Origin: Avibacterium volantium
GTDB lineage: Bacteria > Pseudomonadota > Gammaproteobacteria > Enterobacterales > Pasteurellaceae
Direction of reading: 5' to 3'
DNA: 64,000 bases
NCBI RefSeq assembly: GCF_900635775.1
Contig: NZ_LR134167.1
Coordinates: 1,087,001-1,151,000, forward strand
Shown here: positions 39,676 to 49,583 of the stretch, one piece after another
How the letters are laid out: every line of letters starts with the position of its first letter
Numbering within the stretch: the first letter of the stretch is position 1
Translations under genes and position numbers: made by a program
Notes under the pieces: generated by a model
Seen by the model: only the letters and a program-made list of their open reading frames with translations
What the model was told of the DNA's origin: nothing
Databases searched by the model: none

Positions 39676-40030
39676 TTATCAACCCCAAAGAAAAAAGAAA
39701 TTTAACGTAGAAAAATATTTTCTTTAACTACAAAAATAGCTATTCGAACCATAAAGTGCGGTCATTTTCCACAAAATTTTAAAAACTTAAAAATTTCCAT
39801 CGCACTTGTAATATAATCCCTGTCCAAACCGCCGTCATTCCAATAAAATTTTTAGAAAAGTAACGCCTGAACGCAGCGCAGCGAGTATGGGCTTACTTTT
39901 CGTGAAGAAAATTTTATTGGAATGAGGAAAAAGCGGTTTGATCGGGGTTCCCTTTTCTTTGCTTCCTTTCTTTTGGGTAAGCAAAAGAAAGGAAGTCGCT
40001 CAACGAGCGAAACCCGTATCAGCCTAAAGA
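39676..40030 (-). repeat. structured repeat copy 5 (mosaic) next to ubiG
   Basis: It combines the arm of copies 1, 3 and 4 (CATTCCAATAAAATTTT at 39836, perfectly paired at 39908-39924) with the core of copy 2 (GAAAAGTAA at 39855, TTACTTTTC at 39893). The small hairpin TCGCTC-aac-GAGCGA is of the copy-2 type. It ends about 30 bp before ubiG and so probably lies in the ubiG leader or promoter region. Confidence 0.85.
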
Positions 40031-40059
40031 AAAACGAAATTTAAAAGACGAGAAAAATA

Positions 40060-40770
40060 ATGCAAAACATCGACCAACAAGAACTCGAAAAATTTGAAAA
40101 AATGGCCAAAACTTGGTGGGATCCTGAAGGGGATTTTAAGCCGATTCACCGCTTAAATCCAGTGCGTTTAGCGTATATTTGCCAACAAGCAGAGGGTTTG
40201 TTTGGCAAAAATGTGCTTGATGTGGGCTGCGGTGGCGGTATTTTAGCGGAAGCAATGGCAAAACAAGGGGCGAAAGTAACAGGCATTGATATGACCACCG
40301 CGCCCCTTGAAGTAGCGAAATTACATGCACAAGAAAGTGGTTTAAACATTGATTATCAACAAACCACGGTAGAAAATTTTCTGCAAAAACACACCGCACT
40401 TGGTGGGGAAAAATTTGACGTGATCACCTGTATGGAAATGCTGGAACACGTTCCCGATCCCAGTTCGATCATCAATGCCTGCAAAGCCTTGTTAAAACCA
40501 GATGGCGTGCTATTTTTCTCCACCATTAATCGTACCCTGAAAGCTTGGGCTTTAGTGATCATCGGTGCGGAATATGTATTAAAAATGCTACCAAAAGGCA
40601 CGCACGATTACGAAAAATTTATCAAGCCTGCTGAACTTTTGGCGTGGACGGACGAAGCAAAGTTAGAATGTGTGAATATGGTGGGTTATCACTATAATCC
40701 ACTAACAGGAACATTTAAATTAAATCAGGACGTGAGCGCCAATTATATGGCAACCTTTAATATGAGATAA
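40060..40770 (+). CDS. ubiG: ubiquinone biosynthesis O-methyltransferase UbiG
   Basis: SAM-dependent enzyme performing both O-methylations of ubiquinone synthesis. The 236 residues have the N-terminal motif [22 protein letters not shown], the SAM-binding [20 protein letters not shown] and the segment [12 protein letters not shown]. coli also has ubiG divergent from gyrA. Here the shared intergenic region has grown to 1.8 kb through the repeats. The ribosome site is weak (AGACGAG). Confidence 0.97.
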   Translation: MQNIDQQELEKFEKMAKTWWDPEGDFKPIHRLNPVRLAYICQQAEGLFGKNVLDVGCGGGILAEAMAKQGAKVTGIDMTTAPLEVAKLHAQESGLNIDYQQTTVENFLQKHTALGGEKFDVITCMEMLEHVPDPSSIINACKALLKPDGVLFFSTINRTLKAWALVIIGAEYVLKMLPKGTHDYEKFIKPAELLAWTDEAKLECVNMVGYHYNPLTGTFKLNQDVSANYMATFNMR

Positions 40771-40806
40771 AAAAATCACCGCTTTTAAAGAGCGGTGATT
40801 TTTTTG
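40766..40806. terminator. bidirectional terminator between ubiG and fur
   Basis: AAAAAATCACCGCT and AGCGGTGATTTTTT pair around a 7-nt loop, with T-runs both ways. It lies between converging genes. Confidence 0.93.
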
Positions 40807-40828
40807 TAAATTTTTGGAGAAAACGAGA

Positions 40829-41269
40829 TTATTTTTTCTCTTTTTCATCACAGTTGTCAATATCACTACATTTTCCGTAAAGATATAAACTGTGGGTTTT
40901 TAATTTAATGCCGTGTTGTTCGCTGATTTGTTTTTGTCGTTGTTCAATGATTTCATCATTAAATTCAAACACTTTGCCACAATCCACGCAAATAATGTGA
41001 TCGTGATGCTCACTCGGTGCAAGTTCAAAAACGGATTTATTTCCTTCAAAATTATGGCGAATCAGGATATTTGCTTCGTCAAATTGATTAAGCACACGGT
41101 AAACGGTGGCTAAGCCAATATCTTCACCACGTTCAAGCAATAGTTTATAAACATCTTCTGCAGAAAAATGCGACATACTATGTTCTTGCATTAACGCTAA
41201 AATCGTTAAGCGTGGTTCGGTGATTTTTAACCCCGCTTTTTTAAGAAGTTTGATATTTTCTTCAGACAT
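40829..41269 (-). CDS. fur: ferric uptake regulator Fur
   Basis: A 146-residue iron-responsive repressor. The winged helix contains ITEPRLTILALMQE and EDIGLATVYRVLNQFDEA. The metal-binding dimer domain has SEHHDHIICVDCGKVFEF and C-terminal cysteines in YGKCSDIDNCDEKEKK. It lies 30 bp after fldA on the same strand, an order shared with E. coli (ybfE-fldA-fur). A Fur-type operator is visible upstream of the siderophore importer near 60.77 kb. Confidence 0.98.
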   Translation of the reverse strand: MSEENIKLLKKAGLKITEPRLTILALMQEHSMSHFSAEDVYKLLLERGEDIGLATVYRVLNQFDEANILIRHNFEGNKSVFELAPSEHHDHIICVDCGKVFEFNDEIIEQRQKQISEQHGIKLKTHSLYLYGKCSDIDNCDEKEKK

Positions 41270-41298
41270 AATGTTTCCTTTCTTTTGCTCTTGGTGGG

Positions 41299-41826
41299 TT
41301 ATTCAACTAACTCAGCTAAACACATTTCATCAAAAACTTGTTTTGTCCATTTCTCAACACGTTCTGCGGTGAGTTCTGGCTGACGATCTTCATCAATACA
41401 TAAACCAACGAACGTGTTTTCATCAACCAATGCCTGGGAAACTTCAAAGGTGTAACCTTCTGTTGGCCAATGACCTACGATAATCGCGCCTTTCGGTTCG
41501 ATAATATCGCGCACCGTTCCCATTGCATCGCAGAAATATTCAGCATAATCTTCTTGGTCACCACAACCAAAAATGGCTACTAATTTATCGGTGAAGTCAA
41601 TTTCTTCTAAGGTTGGGAAAAAGTCGTCCCAGTCGCACTGCGCTTCGCCATAGTACCAAGTTGGGATACCAATCATTAAAAAGTCATAGGCTTCAATATC
41701 TTCTTTTGTGCTTTTGGCGATATCACGAATATCCACCACTTCTGAGCCTAATTGTTTTTGAATCATTCGTGCAATGTTTTCAGTATTGCCCGTATCACTA
41801 CCATAAAATAAACCAACGATAGCCAT
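41299..41826 (-). CDS. fldA: flavodoxin
   Basis: A 175-residue FMN electron carrier. The phosphate loop is LFYGSDTGNTENIARMI, with the flavin-contact segments GIPTWYYGEAQCDWDDF and FGCGDQEDYAEYFCDAM. It supplies electrons to MiaB-type radical-SAM enzymes, biotin and methionine synthases and others. It lies between ybfE and fur and is probably cotranscribed with fur. Confidence 0.97.
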   Translation of the reverse strand: MAIVGLFYGSDTGNTENIARMIQKQLGSEVVDIRDIAKSTKEDIEAYDFLMIGIPTWYYGEAQCDWDDFFPTLEEIDFTDKLVAIFGCGDQEDYAEYFCDAMGTVRDIIEPKGAIIVGHWPTEGYTFEVSQALVDENTFVGLCIDEDRQPELTAERVEKWTKQVFDEMCLAELVE

Positions 41827-41828
41827 TT

Positions 41829-42116
41829 TTATTTCCTATGTTCTTGAAATTTAAAATATTCTTGTAAGATCGTTACGATTAACTCTGAACGACTAACACG
41901 CTGTACAGACGCTAAATCTTCTAATTTTTGAACAATATCCGTATGCAATTTTAGCTCAACACGTTTTAGCCCGCAGGATTTATCCCGTCTAAGCTGATTG
42001 CGTTTGTTGATACGGAGTTGTTGTTCTCGGGTCAGCGGATTTGTTTTTGGGCGTCCCACTTTGGGTGTGTTAGCAAACAGATCTAAGGTTATGCAATCTG
42101 CATCTTGTTTTGCCAT
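41829..42116 (-). CDS. ybfE: YbfE-like ribbon-helix-helix-type small protein
   Basis: 95 residues. The N-terminus has a basic VGRPKTNPLTREQQLRINKRNQLRRDK segment split by a conserved GLKRVELKLHTDIV. The C-terminal part resembles a ribbon-helix-helix fold. In E. coli YbfE is LexA-regulated and lies before fldA-fur, as here. I did not find a convincing LexA box in the 200 bp upstream. The molecular role is not known. Confidence 0.85.
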   Translation of the reverse strand: MAKQDADCITLDLFANTPKVGRPKTNPLTREQQLRINKRNQLRRDKSCGLKRVELKLHTDIVQKLEDLASVQRVSRSELIVTILQEYFKFQEHRK

Positions 42117-42242
42117 TTTTCAAATCACTGAACTGGTTAAAATGTAGCTAATTGAGAATGATAAGCTACAACTACTAATGACCGCGAACTATATCACAAT
42201 TCATAGTTGATTAAAACCCTCAACCTTTGATTGGTGAGATTG

Positions 42243-43028
42243 TTATTGGCTATCTAAAAAACGCTGAATAATGCGAATAATTGCTTCGGGTTTTTCCGCG
42301 TGTACCCAATGTCCGCTGCCGTTAATGGTAAAGGAGGTGGCTTGCGGAAATTGCGCTAAAATCTGCTCGCTATATTCTGGCTGAATATAATCCGACTGCC
42401 CACCTTTAATAAATAGGGTAGGATTGGGGTAAAAACAAGTTTGCCAATCCATAATATTGGCATAATTTTGTTGAAGTGCGGTCAAATTAAAGCGAAATTT
42501 TTCCGCCGATTGACCGTCAAAGGATTTCAGCATAAATTGTTGAATACTTTCTTGTGGAATATGTTGGCTTAAAATCGGTTTAGCCTGTTGGCGAGTTTCA
42601 GGCTGCGCGGCTTTCACGGCAAATAATCCAGCAAAAATGCTATCGTGTCCGTGTTCGCCATATTTCACGGGCGCAATATCAATCACGATCAATTTTTCCA
42701 CTAAATCAGGGCGAAGTGCGGCGGCTTTCATTGCGGTTTTTCCGCCCATTGAATGGCCGATTAAGATCACTTTTTTTAGCTCTAAATGTTCAATGGTTGC
42801 CAATAGATCTTCCGCCATTAATTCATAATCCATTGCTTCAGAATGAAAACTCTGTCCGTGATTGCGTAAATCTACACGTAAAATAGGGTAATGTTCCGAA
42901 AAAGCACGTGCGATCACCCCTAAATTATTCATATCGCCAAATAAGCCGTGAATAAACACCAAGGTAGGGTTGCTAGTCGGTTGTTTTAATTGATGAAATT
43001 GAAAATTGAGTAATTGCGTTTGCGACAT
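42243..43028 (-). CDS. ybfF: alpha/beta-hydrolase esterase YbfF
   Basis: 261 residues of an alpha/beta hydrolase. The oxyanion region is LVFIHGLFGDMNNLGV, the nucleophile elbow VILIGHSMGGKTAM, and GSGHWVHAEKP carries the catalytic histidine. E. coli YbfF is a thioesterase/esterase of similar size and also lies next to seqA. The start at 43028 is preferred; the frame stays open to 43094, but that would run almost into the divergent seqA start. Confidence 0.92.
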   Translation of the reverse strand: MSQTQLLNFQFHQLKQPTSNPTLVFIHGLFGDMNNLGVIARAFSEHYPILRVDLRNHGQSFHSEAMDYELMAEDLLATIEHLELKKVILIGHSMGGKTAMKAAALRPDLVEKLIVIDIAPVKYGEHGHDSIFAGLFAVKAAQPETRQQAKPILSQHIPQESIQQFMLKSFDGQSAEKFRFNLTALQQNYANIMDWQTCFYPNPTLFIKGGQSDYIQPEYSEQILAQFPQATSFTINGSGHWVHAEKPEAIIRIIQRFLDSQ

Positions 43029-43107
43029 AATTTTTGCGTGAGTATTTGAAAATAAATCGCTATAATGTTGTAAAAGCGTAAAGAGATCAAGCAACTGGAG
43101 AGAAAAA

Positions 43108-43740
43108 ATGAAAATTATTGAAGTAGATGAAGAACTTTATCAATACATAGCCAGCCAAACCCGATCTATCGGTGAGAGTGCTTCTGATATTTTACGCCGT
43201 TTACTCAATTTTCCTGCGGTGCGCGCGGATAACAATGTGGCGATTGCGCCGAACATTGCTGCTGATAATCAAAGTGCGGTGGAAATTTCCAATGAATTTG
43301 CACAGCCGAATGAAAAAGTGGAAGAAAAGCCAGCGGCAAAAGAAAAAGTATCCACGAAAAAACAATCTGATGAAGCGATCCAAAAAGTGGTTGGCAAAGT
43401 GCGTGAATTGATCCAGTCGGCAGATTTCCAACAGGAAAGCAAAGCCGTAGTGCGTTTTTTAGCGATTTTACGCGTGCTTTATCGCACCAATCCAGAAAGT
43501 TTTGCGCAGGCGACAGAATCTTTGCAAGGCCGCACGCGCGTTTACTTTGCACGCGATGAAGGCACCTTATTAATGGCGGGTAATCACACCAAGCCAAAAC
43601 AAATTCCTGATACGCCATATTGGGTGATCACCAATACGAACAGCGGACGTAAGATGTTAATGCTGGAAGGGGCGATGCAATCAATGCACTTGCCAGAAGA
43701 ATTAATTGATGAAGTGCGGTCGTTTTTCACTGCAAATTAA
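43108..43740 (+). CDS. seqA: replication initiation regulator SeqA
   Basis: Binds hemimethylated GATC sites, sequesters the origin and limits re-initiation. The 210 residues have the N-terminal oligomerisation segment MKIIEVDEELYQYIASQT and GESASDILRRLL. A long linker rich in Ala, Glu and Lys is followed by the C-terminal DNA-binding domain with NTNSGRKMLMLEGAM and the ending LPEELIDEVRSFF. Uptake signals lie in the linker and near the stop. Confidence 0.96.
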   Translation: MKIIEVDEELYQYIASQTRSIGESASDILRRLLNFPAVRADNNVAIAPNIAADNQSAVEISNEFAQPNEKVEEKPAAKEKVSTKKQSDEAIQKVVGKVRELIQSADFQQESKAVVRFLAILRVLYRTNPESFAQATESLQGRTRVYFARDEGTLLMAGNHTKPKQIPDTPYWVITNTNSGRKMLMLEGAMQSMHLPEELIDEVRSFFTAN

Positions 43741-43751
43741 TTGGCATTACA

Positions 43752-45167
43752 ATGACATATCTTTGGCAACATTATGCCGCTCAGCCTGATTATCAACACA
43801 AAGTAGCCTTGCGTAATGAGCAAGGCGAACTTTTTTCTTGGCAACAACTTAGCGAAAAAATTAATGCCGTGGCTTATGCGTTTTCTCTGCAAGGAGTAAA
43901 GGCTGGCAATGGCATTGCGTTGTGCGGAAAAAATAATTTCGCCTTATTGCTTGCCTATTTAGCAGGCATTCAGCTTGGCGCAAGAGTGTTAGGGATGAAT
44001 CCTGCCTTTCCAGAAGAAAAGATCACGCAATTATGTGAAAACGCAGCTGTGCCGTTTTATTACGATTCTAAGGGCGAAAAAACGTTGCAAAATTGCACCG
44101 CACTTTTGATTTCATCGGATTTGCCACATTCTTCCGCATTAAAAGAACAGGCAATGGCGGATTACGATCCCAACCGCCTAGCTACAATGACGCTCACATC
44201 AGGTTCAACGGGCAACCCCAAAGCGGTGGTGCATACTGTACAAGGGCATTTGGATAATGCGCAAGGTGTGTGCGAGTTAATGGCGTTTGGGGCTGAAAAT
44301 GCGTGGTTGCTTTCTTTGCCCTTATATCACGTTTCAGGCCAAGGCATTGTGTGGCGCTGGCTGTACTCAGGAGCAAGGCTGCATTTACCAAATGAAGACT
44401 TTTATACGGAAGCGGCTAGCGTTTCTCATCTTTCCCTTGTGCCAACCCAATTGCAACGGTTTATCGCTTATTTACAACAACGCCCTGAACAAACTATTCA
44501 AACGAAACATATTTTATTGGGCGGTAGTCATATTCCCCTTGCCTTAACACAACAGGCCGCGCAATATCATTTGACTTGTTATTCAGGCTATGGAATGACG
44601 GAAATGGCGTCCACGGTTTGCGCGAAAAAAAGCGATCAATATAATGGCGTGGGCTTGCCACTTAAAGGACGAGATCTTGAACTGATTAATGGTGAAATTT
44701 GTTTGCGTGGCGCAGGCTTGGGGCTAGGCTATTGGCAACAGGGCGAAATATTACCCTTAGTGCAACAAGACGGCTGGCTTCATACCAAAGATCTGGGTGA
44801 ATGGCAAAATGGCGAGTTACGCGTTTTAGGGCGTTTAGACAATATGTTTATTTCAGGCGGTGAGAACATTCAGCCTGAAGAGATTGAACGGATAATCTTG
44901 CATTATCCTGAAATAAAACAAGTAGTTATCCTGCCAGTGGAGGACAGCGAATTTGGTCATCGTCCCGTAGCAATGGTTGAGTTTACCAATGGATTTAGTC
45001 AAAGTGCGGTGGAAAATTTACGCATTTGGCTTGCCACAAGATTAGAAAAATTTAAGCAACCCCTACACTATTTTCCGCTAGATGTGGCACAATGCCAGCA
45101 GCAGGGAACAATTAAAATTTCACGCAATGCGTTAAAAATGGCGTTAAAAGAATTACTAGGAAAATAA
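43752..45167 (+). CDS. menE: o-succinylbenzoate-CoA ligase MenE
   Basis: Activates o-succinylbenzoate with CoA in menaquinone synthesis. The 471 residues form an AMP-binding enzyme with the P-loop MTLTSGSTGNPKAVVHT, the YSGYGMTEMAS motif, and the hinge/C-terminal segments LHTKDLGEW and ISGGENIQPEEIERIILHYP. It begins 11 bp after seqA and ends one base before the mscK start. The rest of the men pathway is not in the window. Confidence 0.93.
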   Translation: MTYLWQHYAAQPDYQHKVALRNEQGELFSWQQLSEKINAVAYAFSLQGVKAGNGIALCGKNNFALLLAYLAGIQLGARVLGMNPAFPEEKITQLCENAAVPFYYDSKGEKTLQNCTALLISSDLPHSSALKEQAMADYDPNRLATMTLTSGSTGNPKAVVHTVQGHLDNAQGVCELMAFGAENAWLLSLPLYHVSGQGIVWRWLYSGARLHLPNEDFYTEAASVSHLSLVPTQLQRFIAYLQQRPEQTIQTKHILLGGSHIPLALTQQAAQYHLTCYSGYGMTEMASTVCAKKSDQYNGVGLPLKGRDLELINGEICLRGAGLGLGYWQQGEILPLVQQDGWLHTKDLGEWQNGELRVLGRLDNMFISGGENIQPEEIERIILHYPEIKQVVILPVEDSEFGHRPVAMVEFTNGFSQSAVENLRIWLATRLEKFKQPLHYFPLDVAQCQQQGTIKISRNALKMALKELLGK

Positions 45168-45168
45168 A

Positions 45169-48100
45169 ATGAAACTGATTGAGCGTATTTTTACGATCTT
45201 TTTTCTGTCCTTGATTTGGGCTTCTGCAAGTTGGGCGGCGTTACCAAAAGAAGCGGATATTCAAACACAGCTTGCTGCAGCGAAAGAGGCAGATCAAAGT
45301 GATGTGAATAATAAAATCTTGGTACAAAACCTAGAAGAAACGCTTACTTTGCTTGGAAATATTGAAAAGCAAAAAGCCGATAACGCTTCATTAAGTAAGT
45401 CGGTAGATAACGCCCCGAAACAGGTTGCAGATTTACAAGTTGCGGTGGATAAATTAAAAAATACCGCTCCTGTTACGTTACAAGATTTCGAGAAATTATC
45501 ACTTACCGATTTACAAACGCAATCTATTGCCACGCAACAAAATTTGCAACAAATCCAGACGGATTTGCTAGCAATTAATGCGCAGTTAGTTAGCCAAAGA
45601 GCAGCTCCAGAGCGTGCGCAGTCTGCCTTGAGTACAAATTTAATCCGTTCGCAAGAAATTGATAAATTGCTATTTGGCATTACAGCGGCAGATTCGGTTG
45701 AAAAAACGAAATTGGAAACCGAACTGGTCTTGATCGGTTTACAAAACACCTATAACCAAATGTTGTTGCAGGGCAACAATGATCTTACCTCACTTTATAC
45801 AATCCAATTAGAGCAAAAAAATTTAATGCAACAACAGTTGCAAACTAAGCTTTCTATGTTGCAAGAGGTGATTAATGAAAAGAATTTGCAAGAAACTCGC
45901 CAACAAGCGGAGCAGTTAAAGCAATCGCAAACGAATGTACAAGATAGCAATCCCATTATTGTTGAACAGCAAAACCAAAATGTGCGAATTAGCCAAGATT
46001 TGGTGAAACAAACTGCTCAGCTAAATGCGCTATCACAAGATAGTTTGCGAATAAAGAGCGTGCTGGATAATTTGCAACAAACAGAACGGAACATTAATGA
46101 ACAAATTAGTGCGTTGCAAGGCACATTGGTGCTTTCGCGCATTATTAATAAGCAAAAACAACTGTTGCCACAGGATCAAATGATCCGCGGTTTGCCAAAA
46201 CAAATCACCGATTTACGTGTGCAGATTTTTGATTTAACAGAGTTGCGGGATAATTTATACGATACCCAAAGCTATATTGCCAATTTAGAAAAAAGCACGA
46301 ATACCCATTTAACTGACGCTGAAAAAAGCCAGCTTACGACAATTTTGCAAGAGCGGCGTAAATTATTATCAGATTCTATTACGAATTTGAATAATCAGCT
46401 AAATTTAGCCATTAATATTGAATTAAATCAGCAACAGGTTACCGCAATTAGTGATGCCTTGCAGGGTAAATTACAACAGCAAAGTTTCTGGGTGAGAAGT
46501 AATCCGCCGTTGGATATGGATTGGTTTACCAATTTCTTGCCAAAAGTGAAATATCAGTTGCAAGATATTAAGCGTTTAATCAATTTTTCTAACTGGAAAG
46601 ACAACTTGCTGCCAACCGCAGTGTTAGTCATTTTGTTAATGATTTTCACCGCACTTATTCAATGGCGAAAAGAGAAAATCACTCAACGTTTGGCTTATAT
46701 CAATAGTAAGATCAACACCTTAAAAGGTGAGCGACAACGTTATACACCAGAAGCGATTTTTTGGACGCTAATTTTATGCTTGCGTTCTACCTTCATTTTC
46801 TTGTCAGTCTTAATTTTGATTGCTTCGATCTGTTTTGAGAACCCAGAACCATTTTGGGGGTGGTCTTTCAGAATGGCGGGGTATTGGCTATTTTTTGCTT
46901 TTATCTTGGCAATGTTACGCCCAAATGGATTAGCCTATCGCCACTTTAATATGCCGCAATCTAATGTGCAGCTGTTTTATTCTGTTTCTAAACGTTCCGT
47001 TTGGATTTATGCGTTATGGTTGAATGCTTCTATTTTTACGAATTTAGATGCAGGAATTACCAATGATGTTATTGGTGAAGTGCTAACCATCTCAATTTTA
47101 GTGATTTCTCTTTTCATCGTAGGGCCACGTTTACGCTATGCGGTAAGCATTTATCAGAAAACCCAAGAACAAGCGGGAGAGCGGAGCTATTTATTCAAGT
47201 TTTCACGCATTGTATTAGTGATCGCACCGATCGCATTAATCGTGTTGATCGTAATGGGTTACTATTACACCGCACTGAATTTGATGGAACATTTAATGTC
47301 TTCTTATTTTGTGTTAGTGATCTGGATGATTGCACGCGATGTGGTGTATCGTGGCTTTACCGTATCGGCAAGACGCCTTGCTTATCGCCGTTTACAAGAA
47401 AAAATTCAGGCGCAACAAGCACAAAAAGAAGAAAATAATAATGATCTTAATTCAGATTATTCCCGCGAAGAAAGCTTAGCCATTTCGCAAGTGAAAAGCC
47501 AAGTTAAAAGCGTGGTGGATCTCTTATTATGGCTGGCATTATTTGGCTTATTTTATTGGGTGTGGTCTGATCTCATCACCGTTGCCTATTATTTAGAAGG
47601 GGTAACCTTGTGGCAACAACAGGTGGTAACAGAAACTGGCACGGTGAGCGAATCCATCACCTTGCTAAATTTATTATTTGCTTTGATTATTATCATCGGC
47701 ACTTATGCGTTAGTGAAAAATATTGGCGGCTTGCTTGAAGTTTTAGTGTTTTCGCGAATGAGTTTTTCTCAAGGCACGCCTTATACGATCACCACCTTGC
47801 TGACCTATTTTATTATTGCTATCGGCGGTGGCGCGGCGTTTTCCGTGTTAGGAATGTCGTGGTCAAAATTGCAATGGTTATTTGCCGCACTTTCGGTAGG
47901 TTTAGGTTTCGGTTTACAAGAAATCTTCGCCAACTTTATTTCGGGTATTATCATCTTATTTGAACGTCCTGTGCGGATTGGCGATGTGGTTACTATTGGG
48001 GAATATTCAGGCACGGTATCGAAAATCCGTATTCGTTCTACCACCCTGATCGATTTTGATAAAAAAGAAGTGATCGTGCCAAATAAAGCTTTCGTAACAG

Positions 48101-48480
48101 AACGCTTGATCAACTGGGCATTGACTGATTCAATGACGCGCGTGGTGTTAAGCGTAGGTGTGGCTTATGGCTCAGATTTAGAATTAGTAAAACGTTTATT
48201 ATTGCAAGCCGCTGATGAATGTGAATATGTTTTGAAAGATCCAGAGCCTGTGGCATACTTCTTGACCTTTGGAGCAAGTACCTTGGATCACGAACTGCGT
48301 GTTTATGTGGGTAACCTAAATGAACGCACCCGAACCATCGATTATGTTAATCGCCGTATTGATGAGCTATTTGCCGCGCATAATGTGGAAATTGCCTTCA
48401 ATCAGCTTGATGTGTTCATTAAAAATCCAACCACATCGCAAGAAATAAAAATCGTGTCAGAAAATTTAGCGAAATCATAA
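45169..48480 (+). CDS. mscK: mechanosensitive channel MscK/KefA-type
   Basis: A 1103-residue inner-membrane channel. It has a signal peptide ending near ASWA and a very long Gln-rich, coiled-coil periplasmic region to about residue 480. Multiple membrane helices follow, and the MscS-like pore is near the C-terminus (LSVGLGFGLQEIFANFISGI, then ILFERPVRIGDVVTIGEYSG). It opens under membrane tension to release solutes. It is close to the E. coli MscK length. It is second in the menE-to-lpxM run. Confidence 0.94.
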   Translation: MKLIERIFTIFFLSLIWASASWAALPKEADIQTQLAAAKEADQSDVNNKILVQNLEETLTLLGNIEKQKADNASLSKSVDNAPKQVADLQVAVDKLKNTAPVTLQDFEKLSLTDLQTQSIATQQNLQQIQTDLLAINAQLVSQRAAPERAQSALSTNLIRSQEIDKLLFGITAADSVEKTKLETELVLIGLQNTYNQMLLQGNNDLTSLYTIQLEQKNLMQQQLQTKLSMLQEVINEKNLQETRQQAEQLKQSQTNVQDSNPIIVEQQNQNVRISQDLVKQTAQLNALSQDSLRIKSVLDNLQQTERNINEQISALQGTLVLSRIINKQKQLLPQDQMIRGLPKQITDLRVQIFDLTELRDNLYDTQSYIANLEKSTNTHLTDAEKSQLTTILQERRKLLSDSITNLNNQLNLAINIELNQQQVTAISDALQGKLQQQSFWVRSNPPLDMDWFTNFLPKVKYQLQDIKRLINFSNWKDNLLPTAVLVILLMIFTALIQWRKEKITQRLAYINSKINTLKGERQRYTPEAIFWTLILCLRSTFIFLSVLILIASICFENPEPFWGWSFRMAGYWLFFAFILAMLRPNGLAYRHFNMPQSNVQLFYSVSKRSVWIYALWLNASIFTNLDAGITNDVIGEVLTISILVISLFIVGPRLRYAVSIYQKTQEQAGERSYLFKFSRIVLVIAPIALIVLIVMGYYYTALNLMEHLMSSYFVLVIWMIARDVVYRGFTVSARRLAYRRLQEKIQAQQAQKEENNNDLNSDYSREESLAISQVKSQVKSVVDLLLWLALFGLFYWVWSDLITVAYYLEGVTLWQQQVVTETGTVSESITLLNLLFALIIIIGTYALVKNIGGLLEVLVFSRMSFSQGTPYTITTLLTYFIIAIGGGAAFSVLGMSWSKLQWLFAALSVGLGFGLQEIFANFISGIIILFERPVRIGDVVTIGEYSGTVSKIRIRSTTLIDFDKKEVIVPNKAFVTERLINWALTDSMTRVVLSVGVAYGSDLELVKRLLLQAADECEYVLKDPEPVAYFLTFGASTLDHELRVYVGNLNERTRTIDYVNRRIDELFAAHNVEIAFNQLDVFIKNPTTSQEIKIVSENLAKS

Positions 48481-48500
48481 GGAATAAATAAGGAAAAATA

Positions 48501-49583
48501 ATGGCAGGAAACAGTATTGGACAACTTTTTCGCGTAACCACCTTTGGTGAATCCCACGGCGTTGCCTTGGGTTGTATTGTGGACGGCGTACCACCGGGGC
48601 TTGAGCTATCCGAACAAGATATTCAGCCAGATTTGGATCGCCGTAAACCTGGTACATCACGTTATACCACGCCAAGACGTGAAGATGACGAAGTGCAAAT
48701 TCTCTCAGGGGTATTTGAAGGGAAAACCACAGGCACGAGCATTGGAATGATCATCAAAAATGCCGATCAACGCTCGCAAGATTATGGTGAAATCAAAGAT
48801 CGTTTCCGCCCCGGTCACGCCGATTATACTTACCAACAAAAATACGGCTTGCGTGATTATCGTGGTGGTGGACGTTCTTCCGCTCGCGAAACAGCAATGC
48901 GCGTGGCCGCTGGAGCAATCGCGAAAAAATATCTGCGTGAACATTTTGGCATCGAAGTGCGCGGTTATCTTTCACAAATTGGCTCCGTGAAAATTGATCC
49001 AAAAACGGTGGAAGACATTGCCCAAATTGACTGGCAGCAAGTAAATAGCAACCCATTTTTCTGCCCCGATCCAAGTGCGGTGGAAAAATTTGATGAATTA
49101 ATCCGCGAGTTAAAAAAAGAAGGCAATTCCATCGGCGCTAAATTAACCGTAGTGGCAGAAAATGTGCCAGTAGGCTTAGGTGAACCCGTTTTCGATCGCC
49201 TTGATGCGGATCTCGCTCACGCCTTAATGGGGATCAATGCGGTGAAAGCGGTGGAAATTGGTGATGGCTTCGCGGTAGTGGAGCAAAAAGGCACACAGCA
49301 TCGTGATGAAATGACCCCTGAAGGTTTTTGTTCTAACCACGCAGGCGGGATTTTGGGCGGGATTAGCTCAGGGCAACCGATTATCGCCATCATTGCATTA
49401 AAGCCCACCTCAAGCATTACCATTGCAGGGCGTTCGGTCAATCTTAACAATGAACCCGTGGAAGTGATCACCAAAGGTCGCCACGATCCTTGTGTTGGCA
49501 TTCGCGCCGTGCCAATCGCGGAAGCAATGACGGCGATTGTGCTGTTAGATCATTTATTACGTTTTAAGGCTCAATGTAAATGA
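48501..49583 (+). CDS. aroC: chorismate synthase
   Basis: Last step of the shikimate pathway, using reduced FMN. The 360 residues carry the three signatures: [41 protein letters not shown] with [14 protein letters not shown], and [17 protein letters not shown]. It overlaps the start of mepA by 4 bp, so the two are coupled. Confidence 0.98.
   Translation: MAGNSIGQLFRVTTFGESHGVALGCIVDGVPPGLELSEQDIQPDLDRRKPGTSRYTTPRREDDEVQILSGVFEGKTTGTSIGMIIKNADQRSQDYGEIKDRFRPGHADYTYQQKYGLRDYRGGGRSSARETAMRVAAGAIAKKYLREHFGIEVRGYLSQIGSVKIDPKTVEDIAQIDWQQVNSNPFFCPDPSAVEKFDELIRELKKEGNSIGAKLTVVAENVPVGLGEPVFDRLDADLAHALMGINAVKAVEIGDGFAVVEQKGTQHRDEMTPEGFCSNHAGGILGGISSGQPIIAIIALKPTSSITIAGRSVNLNNEPVEVITKGRHDPCVGIRAVPIAEAMTAIVLLDHLLRFKAQCK

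Noticed and set aside
38333..39688. Three small open frames of 73-83 codons with a shared C-terminal sequence in the gyrA-ubiG gap
   Set aside because: They run through the paired arms and cores of the repeat copies, so their similarity follows from the repeat itself. There are no ribosome sites of note, and copies 2 and 5 do not preserve the frame.
39066..40030. CRISPR array suggested by regularly spaced repeats
   Set aside because: The unit is about 305 bp, far too long, with no short repeats separated by unique spacers and no cas genes.
43205..43618. 137-codon open frame antisense to seqA
   Set aside because: It is on the opposite strand of a clear seqA and has no recognisable protein pattern or ribosome site.
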